In this document: piece after piece, positions 22,968 to 33,692 of the stretch
Position numbering within the stretch: the first letter of the stretch is position 1
Layout of the letters: each line of letters starts with the position of its first letter
NCBI GenBank assembly: GCA_014218235.1
Contig: CM024758.1
Span: 69,388,206 to 69,452,205, forward strand
DNA from: Colocasia esculenta
Lineage: Eukaryota; Streptophyta; Magnoliopsida; Alismatales; Araceae
Reading direction: 5' to 3'
DNA: 64,000 bases
Made by a program: the position numbers and the translations under genes
The notes under the pieces: model-generated
What the model was told of the DNA's origin: nothing
The model's input: the letters and a program-made list of their open reading frames with translations, nothing else
The model's database searches: none

Positions 22968-23650
22968 AATGGCAGCTCAAGGGATGCAGAAGGTCAGTCA
23001 GTCAACCGACCCCTCTATTTGATAGAGAAGATTACAACTATTGGAAAACTAGAATGGAGTTCTTCCTACAAGGTCTCGATTTTCAACTCTGGTCCATTAT
23101 AGAAGAAGGAGATCTAGTGGTTCTAAAACAATAGAGAAAATTGGACAGAATGATAAGAAGAAGATCTCTCTAAACTGCAAAGCTAGAGTATATTATGCTG
23201 TGCTCTTAGTAAGAAAGAGTTTAATAGAATTTCAGCATGCAAATAAGCGATGGAAATGTGAGAGAAACTTAGAATCACTTATGACGGAACAGACAAAGTC
23301 AAAGAAACAAGAATAGATATTTTGGTAGCTCAGTATGAGAGATTTCAAATGCAACCAGGAGAAAAACCATCACACAAATGTACAGCAGATTCACGGATAT
23401 CACCAAGGTTTGGCTGGTCTTGGAAAAGAGCTATGTCATGGGAGATATGGTAAGAAAATATTAAGACTCCTAAAGTGACAGCAATAGAAGAAGCTAATGA
23501 CTTAAGAGAATGTCACTTGAGAAGCTTATGGGTAACTAATGGCCCATGAAATAAAATTGGAGAGGCTGGAGAATCTCCAGCAAGAAGAAGCACAACAACG
23601 CGCTAAAAGCTACAGAAGGTAGTTCTGAAGAAGTTAAGGCCCTCGAATTT
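22968..23650 (+). pseudogene. SIRE-2 Gag, N-terminal part (decayed)
   Basis: The frame opens MAAQGMQKVSQS near 22970 and continues, after a frameshift near 23015, with REDYNYWKTRMEFFLQG and LDFQLWSIIEEGD, the signature of SIRE/copia Gag. Near 23475-23640 pieces KVTAIEEANDL, EKLMG, MAHEI and EEAQQRAK appear in changing frames. The reading breaks at about 23650 where gypsy-4 begins. The C-terminal half of what is probably the same gag resumes at 58893 in the same orientation, which makes the 35 kb between a nested insertion complex. Confidence 0.75.
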
Positions 23651-26600
23651 TGTCGCATTATTGTATTGCATGTAAATAATTATGTTGTGTATGTACGTAT
23701 GTAAGTATGACGTAAGTACTAGTTGATATACTTATGTATGCATGTGTAAGATTAGAGTAAATAATGTATGAATGGTATGATGGTAGTGTGTACTTGATAG
23801 AGTTTATACATATGGCATATATATAGTATAAGATGTGCATGGTCTTTGCATGTTTTGGAGTTCTGGCGAAGGCCAGATTGGCGTCAATATCAATGGATGC
23901 TTGAGTTGAGTAGGCGTCAACCCCATGGACGCCAACACTAATTCCAGCGTCCAGCGATGTGGACGCCAACTTCTCTGACCTGCATGCGTTGCAGAGCCAG
24001 AATTCCGGAAGCAAGCCACCCCAACCATTGGGGAGCTGTCCCCAATGGTCTGAAAGGCCATCGTCACCCCTGCGGGATAGGAGAACCCCCTACCTATATA
24101 CAAACCCTTTTCTACAACCTAAGCCTTCTCTTGTCCCTTTGCAGAGAGAGGACGAAGAGGAAAGAAGAGAAAACCTATTTTCGGACTGTGAGAAACCCCC
24201 ACTTTTGCAACCCCAATTTGAAGTTCTGAAGCTTGATCCGGCCACTGCTGCATCAAGGAGCTTGCGATCATCGAGGAAGGCATCCCCGACCTCGGACTGC
24301 ACTGGAGCTTGCTCAAGAACCGGAGTGAAGCTTTTCTAGGAGCTTCTTGGACAGCCCAGGAGAGCTTCACCGAGCCCTAGATCCGTTTGGTGTATTTTCT
24401 AGAGGCAAGTACCCTACCCATAACGTCCCTGTATGTGTCTAGGATGGTTTTACTATTTTATGTATTTCCCTCGTGTCCTAGACCCCCAATTCACCCCATC
24501 TTTGGAGCTCGGGTCTGTGTTTTGCACAGACCTGACCTTAACGGCAATATCCCTTGTCGCTAAGATCATGCTTAGCGTCCATCGATTATGCTGCTAACAT
24601 TACATTAGCGCCATAGCTTGCCGCTAAGTTCATCTGAGCAGAACAGCAAGCTGTTCTGCCCTTCTATATGATTAATTTCGATATGTTTCACGATGAGGAT
24701 ATAATGTAATCTTATATGCTATGAATACTAGCTAAGTGATGGTGGGAATGAATGTACTCTTATTTCGTGGATGGTAGAGCTTAATTACATATTTGAAAGC
24801 ATGTGAGAATGTTCATGTGTATGTTCTCACCATTATCCTGATAATCCATGGTAAAATCAGTTGCCCTAATTTTGTTAGACCATGTATGTACAACCCTATC
24901 TGTACTCTGAGTTTCTGGAATTTTCCATGCTTGTATGAATTATTGAATTTTCTGGTTTGGGAAATAGAAATTATGTGTAGGTCATGATAAATCTTTGGTA
25001 AATCATGTATTGCCCATAATTCGGGAATAAATCATGTGGCTCTATGCATGCTAGGGTTCAGACAGTGAGTTGTTAATTTGTGATTGTTATTCAACTCCAT
25101 GCTAACTTGAATTGTGAATAGCATGTGAATTGATGTCAGATTTCTGTAATTACGTTTTAGGTTAGAAAAATCTGAAAATTTGCATGTGGGATCCTAAACC
25201 CGAAATCATCTAGTGGTTAAAATTTCAGGTCATTTGGACCAGTATATGATGCAATATGAATTTTCCATGTAAAAATGTGAAACTAATGCATGTCTTTGTA
25301 AAATGATTTGATTTTGTATGTAGCAACCTGATTAGTGAAATTTTCTGAGTGCTAAATTTCTATATTATAGTGCCATGTTAGGAAAAATATAGAAGTGTGC
25401 ATGTGAGTGAGAAAGTGAATGAAATGAGAGTGACATGTGTAAACCTATGTGTTAAAATCGGTAAAAATGTGTAATGTGTAACTTGTGCCAAATGTGACAC
25501 TGCTTCCGCAGAGGGCAGTGGAACCGTATCAGGGAAAAGTCCCCCTGAGAAGGTTCAATGTATAGTGACCCTAAGGGCATTAGGGGGAAATCCTGGAGGT
25601 GGACAAGTACCACTGGTTAGGGTGGAGACTTGTTCTCCCGGTCTCCGCAGTCCAAGAGTTGCCATTGTATTGCCTAGATGGCGTCTATGTGATGTGATGT
25701 GTTGTGTCCTTCTTTGGTGGTTTGGACTATGTGTCACGGCACTAAATGTGAATGTGTAAATGTGTATGTGTTCATGTGAAAAATGTGAATGTGAGCAATG
25801 TGTAAAAGTGCATGTGTAAAGTGTGAAATATGTAAAATTGGAATTGTGTAAAAAGGTGAAACCAAAATGTGAGGATGTGAGTTTGTAATCCATGTTATGA
25901 CAATCTGAAATCATGCTTAGACAGTAGCTTACTATGTTATGATCATGTTTATGAATGTAACATGCCTGAATCCATGCTTGGATAATTGTTAGGCATATAT
26001 AAACAATGTTCCATACTTGGGTGTTCACATGTTGATTTAATCATTGTTATAGCTCTCATGTGTTAGATTATGGTTGTTAAAACATGTAAAACCAGCAAGC
26101 TTAAAGCATGTAAAATGGTTACATATATATGTAGAAATGTGTAGATTCCATGTTAGATATGTTTCCTTTCATGCTTGCTCGGGTATTCATGTTAATGGCT
26201 TCCATGTCTTAGATGGTTAAAGGTAGATTTTCCGTGTGGAATGATTAGAAAGCATGTGATAGGTGATTCTATTTCTGCAAATCTGAAAGCATAGTCCATG
26301 TGTTTAAATTGTAGATTCACCATGACAGGTTGTAAAATTTAATGTCAAGCATGCTAAATATTGTGTCTTATGAATGTGTATGTAAAACCTACCATGATAT
26401 GTGCATGTACGGTATGTGTAGAATTACTTGCGGAGTCTTTTAGACTCACTACTTGCTTCGGCGTACAGGTGTAGTTGGTGACGAGACACTAGTGGGGGAG
26501 ACGTTGGAGACCGACTCCGAGTGCGGAGATTAGAGTGTTGGAGCACTAGTGACATTTGTGATTTTCATAGTATGTAAATTGAACATTGTACTATCTTTAT

Positions 26601-26875
26601 CATGGAAGAATGTATAAGTGTGGACATCTATGAATTCGATTTTCAGCAATTTAAATTATGTGGACTTTTAGTTCTTTAAATGTTATCAAATCATGTATGT
26701 TAAATGTGGATGATGAATGAACGAAGACAATGGTTCTTTTACTTCCGCTACTCTGTCCTTATATTCACGTGTATCTCAGCTGAATGTCATTGTTGGGTAA
26801 ATGTCCCACTGTGATGACGCTCGCTATAGCAACGTGGGTTGGTATAACCGTACCGATATAAAGAGGGTCGTCGCA
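23651..26875 (+). repeat. gypsy-4 5' LTR, about 3.2 kb
   Basis: Long LTR starting near TGTCGCATTATTG at 23651 and ending shortly before the primer site; both ends are approximate. A TATA-like CCTATATACAAACC lies at about 24090, followed by a purine-rich leader. TGTGAATG/TGTAAAATG low-complexity stretches fill 25380-25880. A GGTGTAGTTGGTGACGAGAC segment lies near 26468. Several ORFs of 60-157 codons occur (for example around 23957-24339) but show no domain or codon signal and sit in the leader. Confidence 0.65.
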
Positions 26876-26880
26876 GAGAT

Positions 26881-26892
26881 TGGTATCAGAGC
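26881..26892 (+). promoter_or_regulatory. primer-binding site of gypsy-4
   Basis: TGGTATCAGAGC, an exact tRNA-Met complement, a few bases after the putative LTR end. The 160-bp leader to the gag ATG at 27054 shows nothing else. Confidence 0.9.
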
Positions 26893-27266
26893 AAACCGGT
26901 TGAGATTGCACATGAATATAAGTCATCATCCCCATTACATGCTAAGTATGTCCACATGTGTAGAATTGATTAATGACGAATGAAAAGTAGATAAGAAAAT
27001 GGTTAGAAGACTTAGTAACCTAGCTCTAATGGTGGCTGAAATTTATTACAGCCATGGCTTCGAGAGGTAGGCGTGGCGGAGCGTCGGCCCGTGAGGATGA
27101 GCCGCGACGTGACGAGCGGGTGGAGCAGCAGGCCCCAGCACCGCAAGGTCCTGTACTTCCCCCACCGCCACCTGTGGATTATGGAGTATTCATGCAAGGT
27201 CTGGTGCAAGCCATGCAGACGCAGGCTCATACCCAGGCAGCACTCCAGGCTCAGTTGGAGGCTCAG

Positions 27267-27348
27267 GTTAGACTAATAAAATGAATTATTAGCTGTTTTA
27301 TTGATTGTGCGATATTATGTTGATTGTGTATTGTTTGCTGTGATGTAG
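27267..27348 (+). other. intron-like insert 1 in gypsy-4 gag
   Basis: 82 bp, GTTAGACT...GATGTAG, AT-rich, in phase 0 between exon-like pieces 27054-27266 (71 codons) and 27349-27543 (65 codons). Read through, it gives a stop at once. CAGGCTCA-like sequence flanks both sides, so a 3' splice site three bases later (27351) is also possible. Confidence 0.6.
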
Positions 27349-27543
27349 CAGGCTCAAGTACCAGCTCAGGACCATGGTGGACCTTCTACCATGGAGAGAT
27401 TCAAGAGGATGCTACCACCCTCTTTTAAGGGGGAGAGCTATCCTTTGTTGGCTGAAAGCTGGATGAGGGAGATAGAAAAGATCTTCCGAGCCATCAGGTG
27501 TGCAAATGAGGATAAGGTTACATTGGCCACCTACATGCTACAG

Positions 27544-27620
27544 GTATACTTTAGTTTATATGCTTGTATGTTTGTTAAGCTAGATTTGTTTAGATGGTGC
27601 TTATGAGCGGTGTACTGCAG
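27544..27620 (+). other. intron-like insert 2 in gypsy-4 gag
   Basis: 77 bp, GTATACTT...TACTGCAG, T-rich, in phase 0. It splits the conserved Gag stretch TYMLQ / ERADVWW, where related Gags run without a break. Its length is not a multiple of three, so removal is needed to keep the frame. Confidence 0.65.
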
Positions 27621-28440
27621 GAAAGAGCTGATGTATGGTGGGCTTCATTGCTGCGTACCCGATTTGTGGACGGAGCTATCAACGTTGCTTGGGACGAGTT
27701 CGTGAGTCTCTTTCGGGCCAAGTTCGTCCCCGAGCATGTGCAAGATCGGATGGAGCAGGAATTCCTATCTTTGGCTCAAGGCTCCATGACTGTGCTGGAA
27801 TATGAGGCAAGATTTTTTGAACTCTCTAAATATGCACCTCATATCATGGCAGACGAGCGCAGGAAGACAAAGAAGTTCATGATGGGACTCAAGCCATCAC
27901 TGCGGACGAGACTCGTGGCATTTGACCACCGCACGTTGGACGAGGCCCTCAGTGCTGCTTGTAGGTAGAAGGGAGAGATGGAGCAATACCTGGAAGAAAA
28001 GAAAGCTTTGCAGAAGAGGCCAGCAATGACGTTCCAGCGGTAGGACAAGAAGACAGCGGTGTAGCAGACACCGCAGCGACCAGTAGCAGTCAGCAGTACT
28101 CAGGTACCTTCTGTATGTTCCCCTGGTGTGAAGAAGGAGTGCCCCCACTATGGGAAGACACATGGTGGTACTGAATGTTGGATGATTACAGGCAAGTGCT
28201 TGAAGTGCGGAAGCAGCGACCACAAGATCAAGGATTGCCCAAGACTTCAGCAGGGAGTCTAGCGCGGAGCGCCAGCCCCAGCGGTAGCGGCAGCAGCGCC
28301 AGCTACAGGAAGACCAGGAAGGCCTCGAGCCCCAGCTCGAGTGTTTGCTTTAGCTCGCGAGGACGCCGAGCAGGCGGAGCATGTCACCGAAGGTACGGTT
28401 TTGCTTCTAGGTGTGCACGCTCAGGTTTTGTTTGATACGG

Positions 28441-29344
28441 GTGTACTCACTCGTTAATTTCCGAGCCGTTCGCTAGGCAGTTAGCCCTAGAGTCAGGTAT
28501 AGTGTCTGAGGATTTAGAGGTCCTTTGTCTGTGCACACCCCTGCGGGTACGGTATCGACTAGGAAGTGCATTCCCTCGTTACCTGTGTGCATTGAGGATA
28601 GAATCCTAGATGGGTGTTTCTTCTTGCTAAAGATGAAGGACTATGATGCTATTCTTGGTCTGGATTGGCTAGAGGAGCACTATGCATTAGTGGATTGTCG
28701 TCGGAAGAGGATTGTTTTCTGCATTCCTGGTGAGGATGAGTTCTCTCACCCTTGCCAAGGAACTTGGCTAGAAAGTTAGTCATCTCTGCCATGAAGGCGA
28801 TGCGCATGGTAAACAAGGGTTGTGACGCTTTTCTTGCCAGCGTGGTATTAGTACCAGAGGCTAATGAGATCATCTACTCTTGCAGAGATTGAGGTAGTGC
28901 AGGATTTTCCAGACATCTTCCTGATGATTTGTTTGGTTTGCCACCGGATAGAGAGATAGAGTTTACCATAGAGTTGCTACCGGGCACCTCTCCTATCTCG
29001 AAGGCTCCGTATCGGATGGCACCTGCGGAGTTAGCCAAGTTGAGGAGGCAATTGCAAGAGTTGCTTGATAAGGGATTTATTCGCCCTAGTGTTTCCCTTG
29101 GGGCGCACCTGTATTGTTCGTCAAGAAGAAAGACGGGTCACTTAGGTTATGCATTGACTATAGGAAGTTGAACCAAGTGACTGTGAAGAACAGGTATCCC
29201 TTACTTCGTATTGATGACTTGTTTGACCAGTTGCGAGATGCATCAGTCTTTTCTAAGATTGACTTGCGATCTGGTTATCATCAGTTGAGGATTCGGAGTG
29301 AGGATGTGTCCAAGACGGCGTTTAGAACCTGTTATGGACGTTAT
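28441..29344 (+). pseudogene. gypsy-4 protease end and reverse transcriptase start (truncated)
   Basis: The end of the protease domain is visible as DYDAILGLDWLEEHYALVDC (28648-28700). The RT begins around 28890 with QDFPDIF, GLPPDREIEFTIELLPGTSP and SKAPYRMAPAELAKL. KKDGSLRLCIDYRKLNQVTV and FSKIDLRSGYHQLRI follow, the latter holding the first catalytic Asp, then KTAFRTCYG. The sequence breaks at 29344, before the YxDD motif, where LINE N begins. At least two frameshifts and a stop occur upstream. The rest of RT, RNase H, integrase and the 3' LTR are absent from the window. Confidence 0.85.
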
Positions 29345-29543
29345 GTCAATATCCATATTCACATCAATCCATAGGCTCCTGGTCTGGGTGTTTTTTGGGG
29401 TTTATAGAAGATAGTCACTGGTCTGTAGTGTCATCTTCTATTATCTTATTTCCGATTATTGGGTTTCTTAACCCATCCTGTACTTTGTACATTCTTTACC
29501 ATTATTAATTGATTCTCTTTGGTTGACCAAAAAAAAAAAAAAA
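29345..29543 (+). mobile_element. LINE N, 3' end only
   Basis: The last codons of ORF2 (NIHIHINP stop), a 3' UTR with the hairpin at 29406-29439, TTTGGTTGACC and A15. It closely resembles the LINE G end (22075-22236). It is inserted in or joined to gypsy-4 RT on the left; the right side is LINE M, and no TSD is visible. Confidence 0.85.
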
Positions 29544-29717
29544 TCTTTATGGTGACAGAATAAGGCAGGATTTAGGGGCTCCTCATGATATCACTGTTTC
29601 TGAATTCATTGACAATGGCACTTGGAAGCTTCCAACGCCAACTTCTGCAGACATGTTGACTCTTTGGCCTCAAATTGCTGATATTCCTATTCATAATAAT
29701 GATGTTGATGTTATCTC
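29544..29717 (+). mobile_element. LINE M, left part (ORF2 region)
   Basis: Reads LYGDRIRQDLGAPHD, EFIDNGTWKLPTPTSAD and LTLWPQIADIPIHNNDVDVIS, matching LINE A at 56750-56930. The frame breaks exactly at the 16-bp duplication ATGTTGATGTTATCTC (29702-29717) and resumes at 57966. LINE M is 5'-truncated. Confidence 0.9.
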
Positions 29718-30873
29718 GAAAAGGGTCAGCTTAGAGATGGCGCCAGAAGCAGGAGAGAGAAGCTCTGGGGAACTTGGGCGATCCAAGCCTAGTGGGACTT
29801 CTATGGTCTCCACTGGTCTTCCTCCGGCATCCCGGTCAGATTGGGAGGGCTGCTGATCTTCTCATTCCTTCGGGTGCTTCGTCCAAATCATTCCAGAGTG
29901 ATCCTCCTCATGTGGTCTCAAGGGGGCGTTCACGTTCAAGAGGAAGAGGTAGGTCTTCTTCATCAGCTCCGATCTCTTCTACACCAGTGGCTTGGAGTTC
30001 TCTCTTCAAGTCGCCTGCAGCAAATCAGTCTTTGGAGCTCCCTATCATCCAACCAGAGGTTAATAATGGAATCAAGGTTGCTGTTTATGAAGTTCAAGAT
30101 TCTCATGACCTTATTCCATCTTGGTCTAGATCTTGGTAGGCTATGTTATTGGATTAAAAACGACATTTTATCCATTACAAGCTTTCATTAGATCTCGGTG
30201 GGAATCTCTGGTTTTGAATTGCATGTTCTGGAGAATGGATTCTTCATCTGTAAGTTTGATTTAGAGGAAGATTTGAACTGAGTCTTGGAGGGATTCTGAA
30301 GCATTAGAGGTCATCCGATGATCTTGAGGAAATGGTCTCCTTAGGTGCGCATGGAGCTGGATAGTCTGAAAAGCATACCTCTTTGGGTCGCTTTCCATGG
30401 ATTACCTTTGCATCTCTGGACTAAGGAGTTCATTGCTAAACTGGCAAGTACTCTTGGTCAGCCTCTTATCTTGACAAGATGACAACAGAGATGAAACGCT
30501 TGTCATATGCTCGAGCCTGTATAGAGATCAGTTCTGATGTTCAATTGCCAGAGTTCGTTCACTACAAGGATTTGGATGGCACAATTAAAAGAATCAGAAT
30601 ATCCTTTCAATGGCGCCCCCGTCCGTGTTCTGCATGTTCTTCCTTCGGTCATGGGGATGGTGCTTGCCGTCCTTTGGCCAATGCTAGAGTGGATAAGGTC
30701 TTCAGAGCGAAATCTTCATCCTTGAAAGCTGCAGCGCCGGTTCCCACTGAAAATTCTTTTCAGGTGCTGTGCGATGAAGAGGAGGAGTCCGCAGCTAGTC
30801 TTCAAAGTTCATTGGAATTGAGAAGTCTAATCATGTTGCTTCGGAGGCAGTTGACAAGAGAGATGCGCCCCAC
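29718..30873 (+). pseudogene. LINE A ORF1, first part
   Basis: ORF1p is the RNA-binding partner of a LINE. An ATG at 29738 opens MAPEAGERSSGELGRSKP. After frameshifts an RS-rich segment follows (SRGRSRSRGRGRSSSS near 29920-29970), then the DUF4283-like domain in scattered frames (ELHVLENGFFICKFDLEEDL, GHPMILRKW around 30220-30340). The CCHC knuckle is CSACSSFGHGDGAC (30628-30669). Several stops are present (near 29852 and 30137). LINE B interrupts it at the duplication AGAGATGCGCCCCAC (30859-30873); it continues at 53354. Confidence 0.85.
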
Positions 30874-31700
30874 TTTAAGCTTTCAAGCTCCATCCTTAGA
30901 CCTTGTTCCCATCTACGAAGGATCATTGGGTGACCACAGATAGACCAGTAACCTTCTAAAATGCGTGTGACATCTTCCTCACTATCCAACTTGCACAAGA
31001 AGAAACCGTTCTCCAGCTGATGGAGATCGAAACCCACCACACCCCATCTATTCTTGATAAAAGAAGTCAGAGGCATAAAGGAGGTTTTGAGGTCAACTAC
31101 GTACCCCACAATAGTACGATCCCATGCACCACGAAGCTCTTCAAGATCCACAGCATCACAGACAGCAAGTTTCTATCTTCAACAACCGAAGGCTCAATGA
31201 ATGAAAGAGCGTGACTGATCTCACCCGAGGAAGGGGGGGCAAATAGACTAGCCCAAGACTTCGGAGCAGCAGCGACTCCAGCTTGGCTCTTCGACCTTGA
31301 TCTCCATCTAGCAGACCTCGATCTCCCACGCTGAGCAGGCCGGCCAGATCTTGAAGAAGGCCGCTCCACCAAACCGCTACCCTCCAAGATATCACCTCAA
31401 GCAACCGCAAGCGCCGCCATAGGGACCTCTCAACACCACTCTCGGAAAGCACTAAGGAAGGACAAGGTAGACCCCGGAAGAAGGGATTCCTTCCGGTGGC
31501 AACCCTCAAGAGAGAGACTTCCCCAAGAGGAAGAACACTTGAGAGTAAGGGACCTTCCTCAATGCCGGAGGGAAGGCTCCCCCCACCGCCAGGGAGGCAG
31601 GGGAGAGCCCGAAGTGCGCAGATTCTCCCTCTTCCTCAGAGCTTCTCTCTCTAGAAAACTAGAGAGAGAGAGAGCTGCTCTGGAGTCTCTATACATAGTC
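30874..31700 (-). pseudogene. LINE B, inverted 5' end with ORF1 start
   Basis: Minus strand. From about 31700 it reads the LINE 5' UTR with its CTCTCTCTAG stem, then ORF1: MEGSGLVERPSSRSGRPAQ near 31387 and an RS-rich GRSRSARWRSRSKS segment. After one frameshift near 31165 comes the DUF4283-like part (DLEELRGAWDRTIVGYVVDL, ENGFFLCKLDSEEDV, GHPMILRRWEQGLRMELES). It stops at 30874 exactly at the TSD. The next part of the same ORF1 lies on the plus strand from about 31700. This is a 5' inversion of the kind made by twin priming during LINE insertion. Confidence 0.85.
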
Positions 31701-32737
31701 TTCCAATTCATCTATGGTCCAAAACATTTATATCCAAGGTTTGCAGTACTCTTGGAGAGCCTCTCTTCATGGATAGACTCACAGCTGAAAGAAGGAGACT
31801 TTCTTACGCTCGTGCTTGTGTCATGGTTTCTTCAGAGGTTGAGCTCCCGAACTATGTAAATTACAAGGATCTCGATGGTTCTCTAAGAACTTTGCAGGTT
31901 TCTTATTCATGGAAACCTAAAAGATGTGGAGATTGTGGTTTATTCGGTCACTTGCATGGCCAATGCAAATCAGACTTCTAGCAGACTTCTTCAGTTGTTC
32001 TGGAGTTAAATCAAACGCAACAAGTCTACAGGAAGAAGAATGATGGCGCCAATTCAAAAGCTTTGAATTCTCAGCTTCAAGTTGCGCAAGGAGGTTCCCC
32101 TAGAAACAATAGATTTGCGATTCTAGCTATTGAGGAAGGTGAACTACCTATGGAGGGAGAATCTGAAACTAACGACATAAAGGATGGTATTCAATCAACT
32201 AAAGGAAAGAATATTGCTCAAGACAAAGATTTGCATGTAACCAATACAGATTCTATTCTTGAAGAAATGCATATGGAGGAAAGGCAGCAACGGGAGGATG
32301 GAATGGAGGGAGAGGTTTCGCTATTAAGGATGGATGGCTTGCAAGGAAAGGAAATATCTCAAGGGGATATGAAGGAATCGGCTGCTCTAAAAGAAAGAGA
32401 AAAAAATAGAAACTTGAATCAAGGGAAGGAGGTAAGTCTACTGGTCCCATGCACACCTCACGTACAAGGAGAAGTGGAGATTATTAGGAAGGAAAAGGAT
32501 GGAAACTTTCCTACCAGTAGGGAGAATAAAGTAAGGAATATTTGTAGCAATGGGGAAGAGAAGGATTCGGCCAGCACACCAGAAATCATGGAGGGAAATC
32601 AAAGCAAATTCACTACCTTGCATGCGGTGGATGAAATGGACAAAAGGAAGGAAGGTTCTCATGCCTCTTTGCATGGAAACAATTTGAAATTGAAAGGAAA
32701 AGACCCACGTTTTGGGCTGAACTCAAATCGATCCTAG
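31701..32737 (+). pseudogene. LINE B ORF1, second part
   Basis: Plus-strand continuation of ORF1: PIHLWSKTFISKVCSTLGEP, FMDRLTAERRRLSYARACVM, LPNYVNYKDLDGSL and the knuckle CGDCGLFGHLHGQC (about 31928-31969). A stop at 31979 separates it from an acidic/lysine-rich tail (32063-32737) with no known domain. Compared with LINE C, only about 11 codons (IPVWVSIHSL region) are missing at the inversion joint. Confidence 0.8.
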
Positions 32738-32770
32738 CTTTTTTCTTCCTCTTTCTTTTCTCTGTCTATC

Positions 32771-33438
32771 ATGAAGATTTGCAGCTAGAATGTTCGGGGA
32801 CTAAACAAGTTAGATAAGAGAAGGGAGCTGAGAAATATCATCAACCTCAAACGTTGTGATATTGTTATCATCCTGGAGTCGAAGATTAAGGAAACCAATG
32901 TTGATATTTGCAAATCTCAAATCTGGCCTGAAGCTGATCTTGTGCATAATAGTAACTGCTCAAATGGAAGGATCTGGGTGATGTGGAATCCGGCCAAATT
33001 CTCTTTTCAGACTATTGAAATCAACCAGCAACTTATTCATCTGCATGGCACTATATTATCTTCGAAATTGGGCTTTCATCTTTCAGCCATTTATGCCTCT
33101 AATCTTCATCAGGAGCGACTGCATCTGTGGGACTGTATTATCAAGCATTCTACTAATACTGTTGGCAGCTCTCCCTGGCTTTCTATTGGGGATTTTAATT
33201 GTATTCGCTATGCCTCTGAGAAGGTAGGAGGTAATCTTGTACCTGAGCTCATGTTGAACTCTTTTGATAAAATGATCTTTAAGGCGGGTCTGATGGACAT
33301 GAAATCAGTGGGAAATTTACTTTCTTGGAATAACTCTTCTTTGGGGGATAGAAGAATCTCAGCAAGGCTGGACAGATGTCTCATTAATGATAATTGGCTG
33401 ACTTCCGTCACTGAAGGGTTTGTGGAGTATGGATCCAC
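32771..33438 (+). pseudogene. LINE B ORF2, endonuclease part
   Basis: ORF2p opens at 32771 with an apurinic-like endonuclease (EEP family) that nicks target DNA. Visible are NVRGLNKLDKR, VIILESKIKE, GRIWVMWNP, LSAIYASNLHQERL, WLSIGDFNCIRY, GNLLSWNNSS and ISARLDRCLIN. An early stop (TAG at 32786, where TGG is expected in the SWN motif) disables it. The frame is interrupted at duplication GAGTATGGATCCAC (33425-33438) by LINE C and continues at 50553. Confidence 0.9.
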
Positions 33439-33692
33439 ATGTTTAAAGCTCTCTCTCTCTCTAGGCGATTCTAGAGAGAGAAGCTCTGGGATTTGCGCTC
33501 TCCATGTGTGTGCTCGGGTTCCCCCCCCCCCCCCCCCCCCCCCCCCCCGCCTCCTGGCGGTGGGAGGACCTCCCCTCCGGGGTGTGGGGGTCTCCCCCTC
33601 TGGGCAGCCACCAGTTGGAACTCCTCCAACTGGGGTCTACCTTCCGAGAGTTGTGAGAGTCTTGGGGGTTGTGCGGTGCTTGGCTTAGGAGG
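33439..33692 (+). mobile_element. LINE C 5' UTR
   Basis: Start of LINE C. A perfect stem CTCTCTCTAG / CTAGAGAGAG (33455-33480, loop GCGATT) is followed by AGAAGCTCTGGG, a run of 28 C (33521-33548) and a GC-rich leader. A proline/arginine ORF across the C-run is an artefact of that run. Confidence 0.8.

Larger units (their letters stand above)
27054..28440 (+). pseudogene. gypsy-4 Gag and protease start, with two intron-like inserts
   Basis: The start ATG opens an arginine-rich, then proline/glutamine-rich leader (MASRGRRGGASAR). The retrotransposon Gag core is SFKGESYPLLAESWMREIEK and DKVTLATYMLQ joined to ERADVWWASLLRTRF and FRAKFVPEHVQDR. Two CCHC-like knuckles follow near 28135-28235; the first is imperfect, the second is CLKCGSSDHKIKDC. 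Then comes the aspartic protease motif LFDTG (28428-28442). The frame is continuous only if 27267-27348 and 27544-27620 are removed; both begin GT and end AG, and both cut between codons. Four in-frame stops (27966, 28041, 28062, 28260) are all TAG where CAG is expected. A one-base loss just after DTG breaks the frame. Confidence 0.8.

Noticed and set aside
23957..24339. 90-126 codon ORFs in the gypsy-4 LTR
   Set aside because: They overlap the TATA-like site and leader, have no domain and occur in several frames at once.
25555..26028. 157-codon minus-strand ORF
   Set aside because: Translation is low-complexity His/Thr-rich text from TGTGAATG-type repeats in the gypsy-4 LTR.
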